64,000 bases of DNA from Streptomyces cyanogenus (GTDB lineage Bacteria; Actinomycetota; Actinomycetes; Streptomycetales; Streptomycetaceae): positions 6,920,001 to 6,984,000 of the forward strand of contig NZ_CP071839.1 in the NCBI RefSeq assembly GCF_017526105.1, written 5' to 3'. The notes below the pieces were generated by a model, which saw only the letters and a program-made list of their open reading frames with translations, ran no database searches and was not told the origin of the DNA. Both the position numbers and the translations under genes were made by a program. Positions 43,101 to 49,617 of this stretch are shown here, piece after piece (position 1 is the stretch's first letter; each line of letters opens with the position of its first letter).

Positions 43101-44060
43101 GAGGTACTGGAGATCCGGCGCCGGGTGCTGGGCGAGGAGCACCCCGACACGCTCACCACCCGCCGTTACCTCGCGTGGGTCCTGCTCGGGCTGGGTGAGA
43201 AGGAGGCTGCCCGGGTGGAGTACGAGGGGGTGCTGGACATCGGGCGGCGGGTGTTGGGTGAGGAGCATCCGGACACGCTCGCCATCCGGCACGGTCTGGC
43301 GTGGGTCCTGGACGGGGTGGGTGAGAAGGAGGCTGCGCGGGCGGAGTACGAGGGGGTGCTGGGGATCCGGCGGCGGGTGTTGGGTGAGGAGCATCCGGAC
43401 ACGCTCACCACCCGCCACAATCTCGCGTGGGTCCTGGGCGGGCTGGGTGAGAAGGAGGCTGCGCGGGCGGAGTACGAGGGGGTGCTGGGGATCCGGCGGC
43501 GGGTGTTGGGTGAGGAGCATCCGGACACGCTCACCACCCGCCACAATCTCGCGTGGGTCCTGGACGGGCTGGATGAGAAGGAGGCTGCGCGGGCGGAGTA
43601 CGAGGGGGTGCTGGAGATCCGGCGGCGGGTGCTGGGTGAGGAACACCCGGACACGCTCACCACCCGCCACAATCTCGCCGTGGTCCTCGACGACCTGGAA
43701 CTGTGGGATGCCGCGCGGGCGGAGTACGAGGGAGTACTGGAGATCCGGCGCCGGGTGCTGGGCGAGGAGCACCCCGACACCCTCGCCACCCGCGAGGGCC
43801 TCGGATGGGCCCTGGCCGGCCTGGAACTGTGGGATGCCGCGCGGGCGGAGTTCGAGACGGTCCTGGAGATCAGGCGCCGCGTCTTCGGTGAGGAGCACCC
43901 CGAGACCCTCACCAGCCGGGAGAACCTCGCACTGGTCCTGGGGGGCGGCACCGGGCTGTGGGACGCCGCCCGGGCGGAGTTCGACGCCGTCATGGAGATT
44001 CGGCGCCGGACATCGGGTGGGGGCCAGTCCGACACCCTCACCGCGGAGGACACGGTCTGA
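40194..44060 (+). CDS. NB-ARC (STAND) ATPase with 19 tandem TPRs
   Basis: About 1288 residues. Short N-terminal tail, NB-ARC ATPase about 30-340 (P-loop GMGGCGKT 66-73, Walker B LLVVDNADD 143-151, GLPLALRL), a winged-helix/linker region to about 470, then 19 units of 42 residues plus a part unit to the end (LGEEHPDTLTTRHNLAWVLDGLG...EAARAEYEGVLEIRRRV, the kinesin-light-chain-like TPR-12 type). The start is uncertain: GTG 40194, ATG 40215 and a CTG overlapping the previous stop (40129) all lack a strong Shine-Dalgarno. Residue 61 is encoded by the rare TTA codon. STAND proteins oligomerise on ligand binding; a defence or signalling role is inferred. Confidence 0.9.
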   Translation: MAGQHIRMQNAYFGVSARKAPLAVTLAAPQGERDPALPLRGREALVGQLRDVLAGHSPDRLLVLCGMGGCGKTALALELVHHARTAGLCPGGVWWVDARQGATLEAGLQAVARQAGATQEELEAGDVADALWRRLEALRSRWLLVVDNADDPDLLNGAGRLSSETGWIRPHGHPTGLVLVTTRDASQATWGPRAVLHPVTVLQTDQAAEVLVDHTKGRAGTVQDARALADRLGGLPLALRLAGTYLSETTATPPRFRAPGTPASFSSYERALASGPDTTGLQGIVASVWDLSLQLLERRRLLYARQVLALLAGFADAAVPYDLLLVPEAIAGVRSFAGLDGPALWHHLHSLSTLGLIDLLPASPENPLPIARLHPLVRVTNRTPQGVADAAFLTRLATRADEVDPPESPTTWPWWDALGPHALDLPRHCADDRLPLAELVDSAVLACRYLIARGLHDQAFHELTPLLDRCRRDLGEEHPSTLGTRHSLAEVLSGLGEQEAARAEFGAVLEMRRRVLGEERPDTLTTRHDLAEVLSGLGEREAARAEFEAVLEIRRRVLGDEHLDTLTTRLYLAGILVGSSGQREAARAEYEEMLHIARRVLGEEHPGTLAVRHGLAWVLDGLGEREAARAEYEAVLDIARRVLGEEHPSTLTIRNSRAWVLDGLGEKETARTEHEAVLRVQRRKLGEEHPDTLATRHGLAWVFAGLGEREAARAEFEAVLEIGRRKLGEEHPDTLAVRHGLAWVLDGLGENDAARAEFEAVLDIGRRVLGEEHPDTLAVQHNLAWVLEGLGEKEAARAEFEAVLEIRRRVLGEEHPDTLTTRHNLAWVLEGLGENEAARDEYRGVLEIRRRVLGEEHPDTLTTWHNLAWALGGLGEKEAARDEYRGVLEIRRRVLGEEHPDTLTTRHNLAWVLDGLGENEAARAEYEGVREIRRRVLGEERPDTLTTRHNLAGVLDDLGRRDAARAEFEEVLEIRRRVLGEEHPDTLTTRRYLAWVLLGLGEKEAARVEYEGVLDIGRRVLGEEHPDTLAIRHGLAWVLDGVGEKEAARAEYEGVLGIRRRVLGEEHPDTLTTRHNLAWVLGGLGEKEAARAEYEGVLGIRRRVLGEEHPDTLTTRHNLAWVLDGLDEKEAARAEYEGVLEIRRRVLGEEHPDTLTTRHNLAVVLDDLELWDAARAEYEGVLEIRRRVLGEEHPDTLATREGLGWALAGLELWDAARAEFETVLEIRRRVFGEEHPETLTSRENLALVLGGGTGLWDAARAEFDAVMEIRRRTSGGGQSDTLTAEDTV
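41612..44010 (+). repeat. Tandem 126-bp coding repeat (19 units)
   Basis: Each unit encodes one 42-residue TPR. The 5' units have drifted, while units near 43322-43700 are almost identical: two successive copies differ at only 2 of 126 bases. That gradient points to recent unequal recombination or slippage in the 3' half. Confidence 0.92.
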
Positions 44061-44311
44061 CGTCCCGGAGTGCACACGCCCGCGCGGCCACGAGCGGTGC
44101 CGGCGCCGAGGGTGATCCCGGGGCGGTGCCGAAGGAGGCCTCCCGGTGCTGCGGCACCCGTACGCATCGATCAGGCTGGAGGCAGGGGAGTCCGCGGTGA
44201 CGTCGGCACGGTGACTCCGGCACTCCTCCCCGGCTGGTTACTATGCTCGCTTCACGCCGGGCCGGAGCTGGCCGTCGAATGCAAGGCAAATGACCGGTGG
44301 GGGTCTTGGAA

Positions 44312-45226
44312 ATGATGAGAGAGGTCACTGCGACCCGTTACGTCGAACCCCTGCCCTCCGGCGGCTCCGTACCCGGCGTCGTCGAGGCCGACGACCTGGG
44401 CACCTACGTCGTGAAGTTCACCGGCTCCGCGCAGGGCCACAAGGCGCTGGTCGCGGAGATCATCGTGGGTGAACTCGCCCGCGCGCTCGGCCTGCGCTTC
44501 CCGGAGCTGGTCCTCGTCCACTTCGACCCGGCCGTCGCCGCCGCGGAACCGCACCAGGAGGTGCGCGAGCTGCACAGCGCCAGCGCGGGCGTCAACCTCG
44601 GCATGGACCATCTGCCGGGCGCAGTGGACCTCACCCCGGAGATCGCCCGGATCTTCCCGGTGGACCCGCTGGAGGCGGGCCGGATCGTCTGGCTGGACGC
44701 GCTGACCGTGAACGTCGACCGTACGGTGCACAGCTCCAACCTGATGGTCTGGCCGACGTTCGGCACCGCGCCGCCACGGCTGTGGCTCATCGACCACGGC
44801 GCCGCCCTCGTCTTCCACCACCGCTGGGACACCACGGCCCCGGGCCGCAGGTACGACTTCCGGCACCACGCCCTCGGCCACTACGGCCCCGACGTGCGCG
44901 CCGCCGACGCCGAACTGGCGCCCCGCGTGACGGAGGAACTGCTGCGCGGGATCGTCGCCGAGGTCCCGGACGCCTGGCTGGCCGAGGACGCCGGGTTCGC
45001 CACGCCCGACGACGTCCGGGACGCCTACGTCGGCTATCTCCTGGACCGGGTCCGGCTCTCCCCGGAGTGGCTGCCCACCGACTTCCCGAGCCGGGAGGAG
45101 CTGGCGGCCGAGGAGGCCGCCCGCGCGGCGAGGACACAGGCGGGCCGCCCGGCCTGGCTGAAGCGGGTCCCGGACCTGCACGGCAAGCCGGCGGCGGAAC
45201 AGGACTGGTCGGTGCACCTGCAGTGA
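44312..45226 (+). CDS. HipA-like kinase family protein
   Basis: A 304-residue protein of the standalone HipA-like kinase group. N-lobe Lys35 in YVVKFTGSAQGHKALVAEI, catalytic loop LTVNVDRTVHSSNLMVW (Asp136, Asn143) and metal-binding Asp161 in WLIDHGAAL. It lacks the N-terminal domain of true HipA and has no HipB antitoxin gene next to it, so a toxin role is not supported. The ATG at 44312 has GGGGG 8-9 nt upstream; GTG 44297 is an alternative. It is convergent with aceB. Confidence 0.82.
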   Translation: MMREVTATRYVEPLPSGGSVPGVVEADDLGTYVVKFTGSAQGHKALVAEIIVGELARALGLRFPELVLVHFDPAVAAAEPHQEVRELHSASAGVNLGMDHLPGAVDLTPEIARIFPVDPLEAGRIVWLDALTVNVDRTVHSSNLMVWPTFGTAPPRLWLIDHGAALVFHHRWDTTAPGRRYDFRHHALGHYGPDVRAADAELAPRVTEELLRGIVAEVPDAWLAEDAGFATPDDVRDAYVGYLLDRVRLSPEWLPTDFPSREELAAEEAARAARTQAGRPAWLKRVPDLHGKPAAEQDWSVHLQ

Positions 45227-45232
45227 GCGCGA

Positions 45233-45265
45233 CCGAGTGGCCCGGGGAAGTCCCCGGCCACTCGG
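45233..45265. terminator. Bidirectional terminator between kinase and malate synthase
   Basis: CCGAGTGGCC pairs with GGCCACTCGG, with an inner GGGG/CCCC stem around AAGT and one bulged C. 14 bp in total, between convergent genes ending at 45226 and 45278. Confidence 0.85.
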
Positions 45266-45277
45266 AGCGGCAGCAGG

Positions 45278-46903
45278 TCAGCCGCGCAGCTGCTGGTACG
45301 CCGGCAGGGTGAGGAAGTCGGCGTAGTCCTCGTCCAGGGACACCTTCAGCAGCAGGTCGTGCGCCTCCTGCCAGTGCCCGGCCGCGAAGGCCTCCTCGCC
45401 GATCTCCCCGCGGATGGCGTCGAGTTCCTCGGCCGCGACCTTGCGGGCCAGCTCCGGCGTGGCCCTCTCGCCGTTCTCGAACTCGACGCCGGCGTTGATC
45501 CACTGCCAGATCTGCGAGCGGGAGATCTCGGCGGTGGCCGCGTCCTCCATCAGGTTGAAGATGGCGACCGCGCCGAGCCCGCGCAGCCAGGCCTCGATGT
45601 AACGGATGCCGACCTGGACCGCGTTGACGAGACCGGCGTACGTCGGTTTCGCCTCCAGCGAGTCGATCGCGATCAGGTCGGCGGCGGCGACACGGACGTC
45701 CTCGCGCAGCCGGTCCTTCTGGTGGGGCTTGTCACCGAGGACCTTGTCGAACGACTCCATGGCGATCGGCACCAGGTCGGGGTGGGCGACCCAGGAGCCG
45801 TCGAAACCGTCGTTCGCCTCCCGGTCCTTGTCGGCGCGGACCTTCTCGAAGGCGATCCTGTTGACCTCCGCGTCCTTGCGGGACGGGATGAAGGCCGCCA
45901 TGCCGCCGATGGCGTGCGCGCCGCGCTTGTGGCAGGTGCGGACGAGGAGTTCGGTGTACGCCCGCATGAACGGGGCGGTCATGGTGACGGCGTTGCGGTC
46001 GGGCAGGACGAACCTCGGCCCGCCGTCACGGAAGTTCTTCACGATGGAGAACAGGTAGTCCCAGCGGCCGGCGTTCAGCCCGGAGGCGTGGTCGCGCAGT
46101 TCGTAGAGGATCTCCTCCATCTCGTACGCGGCCGTGATCGTCTCGATCAGGACGGTGGCGCGGATGGTGCCCTGCGGGATGCCGACGTGGTCCTGCGCGA
46201 AGACGAACACGTCGTTCCACAGGCGGGCCTCCAGGTGCGACTCGGTCTTCGGCAGGTAGAAGTAGGGACCCTTGCCGAGGTCGAGCAGCCGCCGGGCGTT
46301 GTGGAAGAAGTACAGGCCGAAGTCGACGAGGGCGCCGGGGACGGCGCGGCCCTCGGCGTCGACCAGGTGCCGCTCGTCCAGGTGCCAGCCGCGCGGGCGC
46401 ATGACGACGGTCGCCAGCTCCTCGTTCGGGCGCAGGGCGTAGGACTTGCCGGACCCCGGATCGGTGAAGTCGATGCTCCGGCTGTAGGCGTCGATCAGGT
46501 TGACCTGGCCGAGGACGACGTTCTCCCAGGTGGGGGCGGAGGCGTCCTCGAAGTCGGCGAGCCAGACCTTCGCGCCCGAGTTGAGCGCATTGATGGTCAT
46601 CTTGCGGTCGGTGGGGCCGGTGATCTCGACGCGCCGGTCGTTCAGCGCGGGCGGGGCCGGGGCGACCTTCCAGGAGTCGTCCGCGCGGATCGCAGCCGTC
46701 TCGGGCAGGAAGTCGAGCGTGGAGGTGCGGGCGATCTCGGCACGGCGCTCGGCCCGGCGGGCCAGGAGTTCGTCACGGCGCGGGGTGAACCGCCGGTGCA
46801 GCTCCGCCACGAAGGCGAGCGCAGCGTCCGTGAGGACCTCCTCCTGCCGGGGCAGGGGCTCGGCGTCGACGATGGCCAGCGAGGACGGCGCTGGTGCGGA
46901 CAT
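45278..46903 (-). CDS. aceB: Malate synthase A
   Basis: Condenses glyoxylate with acetyl-CoA to malate. 541 residues, normal for isoform A. Typical segments: MTINALNSGAKVWLADFEDASAPTW, KSYALRPNEELATVVMRPRGWHL, YFYLPKTESHLEARLWNDVF, LIETITAAYEMEEILYELRDHASGLNAGRWDY, and a C-terminal catalytic Asp region LMEDAATAEISRSQIWQW. No isocitrate lyase is nearby; here the glyoxylate comes from allantoin. Upstream (47030-47072) lie motifs A and B, so it belongs to the purine regulon. Confidence 0.96.
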   Translation of the reverse strand: MSAPAPSSLAIVDAEPLPRQEEVLTDAALAFVAELHRRFTPRRDELLARRAERRAEIARTSTLDFLPETAAIRADDSWKVAPAPPALNDRRVEITGPTDRKMTINALNSGAKVWLADFEDASAPTWENVVLGQVNLIDAYSRSIDFTDPGSGKSYALRPNEELATVVMRPRGWHLDERHLVDAEGRAVPGALVDFGLYFFHNARRLLDLGKGPYFYLPKTESHLEARLWNDVFVFAQDHVGIPQGTIRATVLIETITAAYEMEEILYELRDHASGLNAGRWDYLFSIVKNFRDGGPRFVLPDRNAVTMTAPFMRAYTELLVRTCHKRGAHAIGGMAAFIPSRKDAEVNRIAFEKVRADKDREANDGFDGSWVAHPDLVPIAMESFDKVLGDKPHQKDRLREDVRVAAADLIAIDSLEAKPTYAGLVNAVQVGIRYIEAWLRGLGAVAIFNLMEDAATAEISRSQIWQWINAGVEFENGERATPELARKVAAEELDAIRGEIGEEAFAAGHWQEAHDLLLKVSLDEDYADFLTLPAYQQLRG

Positions 46904-47029
46904 GAGCTGTCACTTCCTTCAGCGGTGGCACCGGGTGCCTAGTGGCACGTACAGGGTGAAAAGCGCCGACGGTGGGTTCTGCCGCTCGACCGAAGCCGAG
47001 AGCTGGGAGGTCAGGCGCTTCTGATGCGT

Positions 47030-47054
47030 GGATACTAGTTTCCTCATTGTGGAA
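47030..47054. promoter_or_regulatory. Operator-like motif A upstream of aceB
   Basis: GGAT-N6-TTCC-N7-GGAA; the 15-bp core TTCC-TCATTGT-GGAA (47040-47054) is exact. Same layout as at catalase, hyi and allR/allB. It lies 127-151 bp upstream of the aceB start. Confidence 0.7.
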
Positions 47055-47055
47055 C

Positions 47056-47072
47056 TTCAATGGTTTGTTGAT
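47056..47072. promoter_or_regulatory. 17-bp palindrome (motif B) upstream of aceB
   Basis: TTCAAT-GGTTT-GTTGAT, with the end bases changed from the consensus TTCAAC-N5-GTTGAA but the same length. It begins 2 bp after motif A, so the two probable proteins would bind side by side. Confidence 0.55.
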
Positions 47073-47096
47073 GTCGAGATTCTCCGGGTCGAGGCA

Positions 47097-47117
47097 AGGT
47101 GGCGCCGAGTGCCACCT
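47097..47117. terminator. Hairpin after the MobA-like gene
   Basis: AGGTGGC and GCCACCT, a 7-bp perfect stem with 7-nt loop, 3 nt past the stop of the minus-strand transferase gene and before the aceB promoter. Confidence 0.55.
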
Positions 47118-47120
47118 CCT

Positions 47121-47729
47121 TCACTCAAGGTGGCCCAGGTCGGCCTCGGTGTCGATGTCGTACGGCTCGGCGACGTCCGCGCACTCCACGAGCCGGATCT
47201 CCGCCTCGTGCGCCTTCAGGTAGGCCCGCGCCCCGCGGTCCCCGGTGGCGGTCCCGGCGACGCCCGCCCAGTGCGCGGCGCCGAACAGCACGGGATGCCC
47301 GCGCACCCCGTCGTAGGCGGCCGAGACCAGTGATTTCTCGTCCGCGTAGGCGCCGAGCACCCGGGCCACCGCGGCCGGTCCGATGCCGGGCTGGTCGACC
47401 AGGCTCACCAGGGCCGCCCGCGCCCCGGTCCCCATGAGCGAGGCCAGCCCCGCGCGCAGCGACGAGCCCATGCCCTCGGCCCAGTCAGGGTTGTCCACCA
47501 GCACGCAGTCGCCCAGCTCGGCCCGGTCGCGCACCTCGTCCGCCGCGGCGCCCAGCACCACATGGATCCGCCCGCACCCGGCCGCGCGCAGCACCCCGGC
47601 GGCGTGCTCGACCAGGGGCCGCCCCCGGTGCGGCAGCAGCGCCTTGGGCCGCCCGCCGAGCCGCCTGCCGCCGCCGGCGGCGAGCAGCAGCCCCGCGACA
47701 TCCCGCTGAAGTTGCCGGTTGTCCGTCAT
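47121..47729 (-). CDS. MobA-like nucleotidyltransferase (NTP_transf_3)
   Basis: A 202-residue enzyme of the MobA/MocA group, which transfers a nucleotide to molybdopterin. Motifs: VAGLLLAAGGGRRLGGRPKALLPHRGRPL (NTP-binding loop with LAAGxGxRxGxPK), DNPDWAEGMGSSLRAGL and SLVDQPGIGP (metal Asp). Xanthine dehydrogenases need such a cofactor, and the gene sits inside the purine locus, so supply of molybdenum cytosine-dinucleotide cofactor is a plausible role. The ATG at 47729 follows GCAGGA. Confidence 0.85.
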   Translation of the reverse strand: MTDNRQLQRDVAGLLLAAGGGRRLGGRPKALLPHRGRPLVEHAAGVLRAAGCGRIHVVLGAAADEVRDRAELGDCVLVDNPDWAEGMGSSLRAGLASLMGTGARAALVSLVDQPGIGPAAVARVLGAYADEKSLVSAAYDGVRGHPVLFGAAHWAGVAGTATGDRGARAYLKAHEAEIRLVECADVAEPYDIDTEADLGHLE

Positions 47730-47873
47730 GGATCCTGCATACCCGACCGCGGCGGAACCGGACGGCTTTCCGGTAGCGATTCCGTTGGGCTGAATTTCGG
47801 TCCGCCCTGTGGCGCTCCCGCACGGCGTGGCGTTTACTGACCCGCGCATGACGGCGTGCCAGGGGGGAGGGCT

Positions 47874-48188
47874 GTGTTGCGGAGCTTGGGGCAGAGGCCA
47901 GTGACCGGCAGCGACGAGGACCCGAGGGTGTCGGAACTGCGGACCGCGGTGTCCCGGCTGCGCCGCGAACTCGCCGCGTTACCGGCGGACTTCCCCGACC
48001 GGGCGATAGCCGAGGATGAGCTGGCGGCCCTGGCCGCGATGGCCGCGGGCGGCCTGCCGGAGATCCCGCGCCTGCGCAGCTCCCTGCTGCTGATCGCCGG
48101 CGCGATAGGTTCGATGAGCGCGCTGACCCGGGGGCTGTCGCAGGTGCGCGACGCCGTGGACCTGTTCGGCGAGCCGCCCCGGGCCTAG
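47874..48188 (+). CDS. DUF5955-like small protein, TTA-containing
   Basis: 104 residues, helical: SELRTAVSRLRRELAALPADFPDRAIAEDELAALAAMAAGG, then SSLLLIAGAIGSMSALTRGLSQVRDAVDLFG, which could be amphipathic or membrane-associated. The GTG has GGGGGGAGGG at 3 nt. Leu36 is encoded by TTA (47979), implying bldA dependence. The MITE-like repeat begins at the last base of its stop codon. Function unknown; the family name is from memory. Confidence 0.75.
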   Translation: MLRSLGQRPVTGSDEDPRVSELRTAVSRLRRELAALPADFPDRAIAEDELAALAAMAAGGLPEIPRLRSSLLLIAGAIGSMSALTRGLSQVRDAVDLFGEPPRA

Positions 48189-48385
48189 GGCCTGTCCGAC
48201 ATTTTGCGTCTGCCGCGCGACGCCATGCACGCGCTCTCGCCGCACCGGTCCCAGACCCGAGTACGTCCAGTACGAGGGCCTGGGGCCGGCACTCCCCCAG
48301 CCTCCGGCCGGGGGGACCCCCAGAGCACGCACCTGACGCCGCGCGGCCGCCCTTCGGGCGACGACGCGAATTGTCAGACAGGCCC
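48188..48385. mobile_element. MITE-like 198-bp element with 23-bp terminal inverted repeats
   Basis: Ends match over 20 of 23 bases: left 48188-48210 begins GGGCCTGTCCGACATTTTGC, right 48363-48385 on the other strand begins GGGCCTGTCTGACAATTCGC. The inside has no open gene and carries further palindromes (near CTCCCCCAGCCTCCGGCCGGG). It abuts the stop of the preceding gene. No clear target duplication. The next 160 bp to allR hold no gene I can support. Confidence 0.7.
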
Positions 48386-48547
48386 AGGGGCTTCGTCCCG
48401 GTCTTGCCGGCGGCCGCGAAGCAGGGCGGCGGAACCGGAGCGCCGGGGCGCGGCCGGGCCGCCCCGGTCCCCGCACCCTGGCCGGCCATCGGCGCCGGCT
48501 GCCGCCCCGCGGCGGCCCGCTCGGCGGCGGTCCGCCGGGGGGCGTGG

Positions 48548-49345
48548 TCAGCTTTGGTTCTGGCTCGCCAGGGCGGCGGACAGCTCGCGGGCGATCTGCT
48601 GGAGCACCGGCACGATCTTCTCCGTGGCCGCCTCCGTGACCCGCCCCGCCGGTCCCGAGATGGAGATGGCCGCCGCCGTCGGGGAGTCGGGCACGGACAC
48701 CGCGAGGCACCGCACCCCGATCTCCTGCTCGTTGTCGTCGACGGCGTATCCCAGCCGCCGTACGTCCTCCAGCGCCGCGAGGAAGCCCTCCGGCGTGGTG
48801 ATGGTCTTCTCCGTGGCGGCCGGCATGCCCGTCCGGGCCAGCAGCGCCCGCACCTCGTCGTCGGGCACCCCGGCCAGCAGCGCCTTGCCCACACCGGTGG
48901 AGTGCGGCAGCACCCGGCGGCCCACCTCGGTGAACATGCGCATCGAGTGCTTCGAGGGCACCTGCGCCACGTACACGATCTCGTCGCCGTCGAGCAGCGC
49001 CATGTTCGCCGTCTCGCCGGTCTCCTCCACCAGCCGGGCCAGGTACGGCCGCGCCCAGGTGCCGAGCAGCCGGGCCGCGGACTCGCCGAGCCGGATCAGG
49101 CGGGGGCCGAGCGCGTACCGCCGGTTGGCCTGCTGGCGGACGTAGCCGCAGGCGACCAGGGTGCGCATCAGCCGGTGGATGGTCGGCAGCGGCAGCCCGC
49201 TGGCCGCGGACAGCTCGCTCAGGCCCACCTCGCCGCCCGCGTCCGCCATCCGCTCGAGCAGGTCGAAGGCGCGCTCCAGGGACTGCACCCCGCCTGCGGC
49301 GGAGGGCTTGGCGGAGTCGGTGGTGCTGGCGCTGGACGTCGGCAC
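48548..49345 (-). CDS. allR: IclR-family regulator of allantoin genes
   Basis: 265 residues: winged helix at about 20-80 (QSLERAFDLLERMADAGGEVGLSELSAASGLPLPTIHRLMRTLVACGYV) and the IclR effector domain at about 85-255 (LVEETGETANMALLDGDEIVYVAQVPSKHSMRMF, STGVGKALLAG, CLAVSVPDSPTAAAISISGPAGRV). It is divergent from allantoinase and identical in position to AllR, the repressor of allantoin genes known from S. coelicolor, where allantoate and glyoxylate are reported effectors. Expected to bind motif A in its own divergent promoter and at hyi, aceB and catalase. Confidence 0.92.
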   Translation of the reverse strand: MPTSSASTTDSAKPSAAGGVQSLERAFDLLERMADAGGEVGLSELSAASGLPLPTIHRLMRTLVACGYVRQQANRRYALGPRLIRLGESAARLLGTWARPYLARLVEETGETANMALLDGDEIVYVAQVPSKHSMRMFTEVGRRVLPHSTGVGKALLAGVPDDEVRALLARTGMPAATEKTITTPEGFLAALEDVRRLGYAVDDNEQEIGVRCLAVSVPDSPTAAAISISGPAGRVTEAATEKIVPVLQQIARELSAALASQNQS

Positions 49346-49413
49346 GGCGCGTTCCTTTCGGGGCTGGCGGCAGGGCAGAAGCCTACCCGGCAGCCGGTTG
49401 ACTCCCCGCTTGT

Positions 49414-49460
49414 ACGTAGCTACGTTCTGCCTGCTGGAATTCTAATTCCGCTTTATGGAA
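49414..49460. promoter_or_regulatory. Divergent allR-allB operator region with motif A
   Basis: Motif A at 49436-49460: GGAA-N6-TTCC-N7-GGAA, the best copy in the window; its left part GGAATT-CT-AATTCC is a perfect palindrome. Another perfect 12-bp palindrome, ACGTAGCTACGT, lies at 49414-49425. The allR start is 90 bp to the left, the allB start about 158 bp to the right. Confidence 0.75.
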
Positions 49461-49537
49461 ACGTCCAGAGTGGGCGCCGCTGTCCTGACGCCCGGAAGTG
49501 TGCCCCTTGACGGCGGAGATCCGGGAGTGAAGACTCC

Positions 49538-49554
49538 TTCAACAGAACGTTGAA
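49538..49554. promoter_or_regulatory. 17-bp palindrome (motif B) upstream of allB
   Basis: TTCAAC-AGAAC-GTTGAA, perfect in both arms and the model for the motif. It lies 64-80 bp before the allantoinase start, close to the spacing seen at catalase and uraD. Confidence 0.7.
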
Positions 49555-49617
49555 ATCCGTTACGTGGGTGTAAATCCCGTTTCCTGGACGTACACGGCGG
49601 TAGAGAGAGGGGTTCGG

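Noticed and set aside
41612..44010. Possible CRISPR-like regular repeat
   Set aside because: The unit is 126 bp, in frame, without spacers, and each unit encodes a TPR.
41617..44115. Long open frames in the other frames and on the minus strand across the TPR region (up to about 830 codons)
   Set aside because: They are by-products of a 126-bp repeat (a multiple of three) with GC-rich third positions; they encode Arg/Pro/Gly-rich repeats without domains, while the NB-ARC/TPR frame has clear motifs.
44312..45226. HipAB toxin-antitoxin system
   Set aside because: No HipB-like HTH gene is adjacent and the protein lacks the HipA N-terminal domain.
49414..49425. ACGTAGCTACGT as an operator in its own right
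   Set aside because: It is a perfect palindrome near allR, but I found no second copy at other regulated promoters, so it is recorded only as part of the region.
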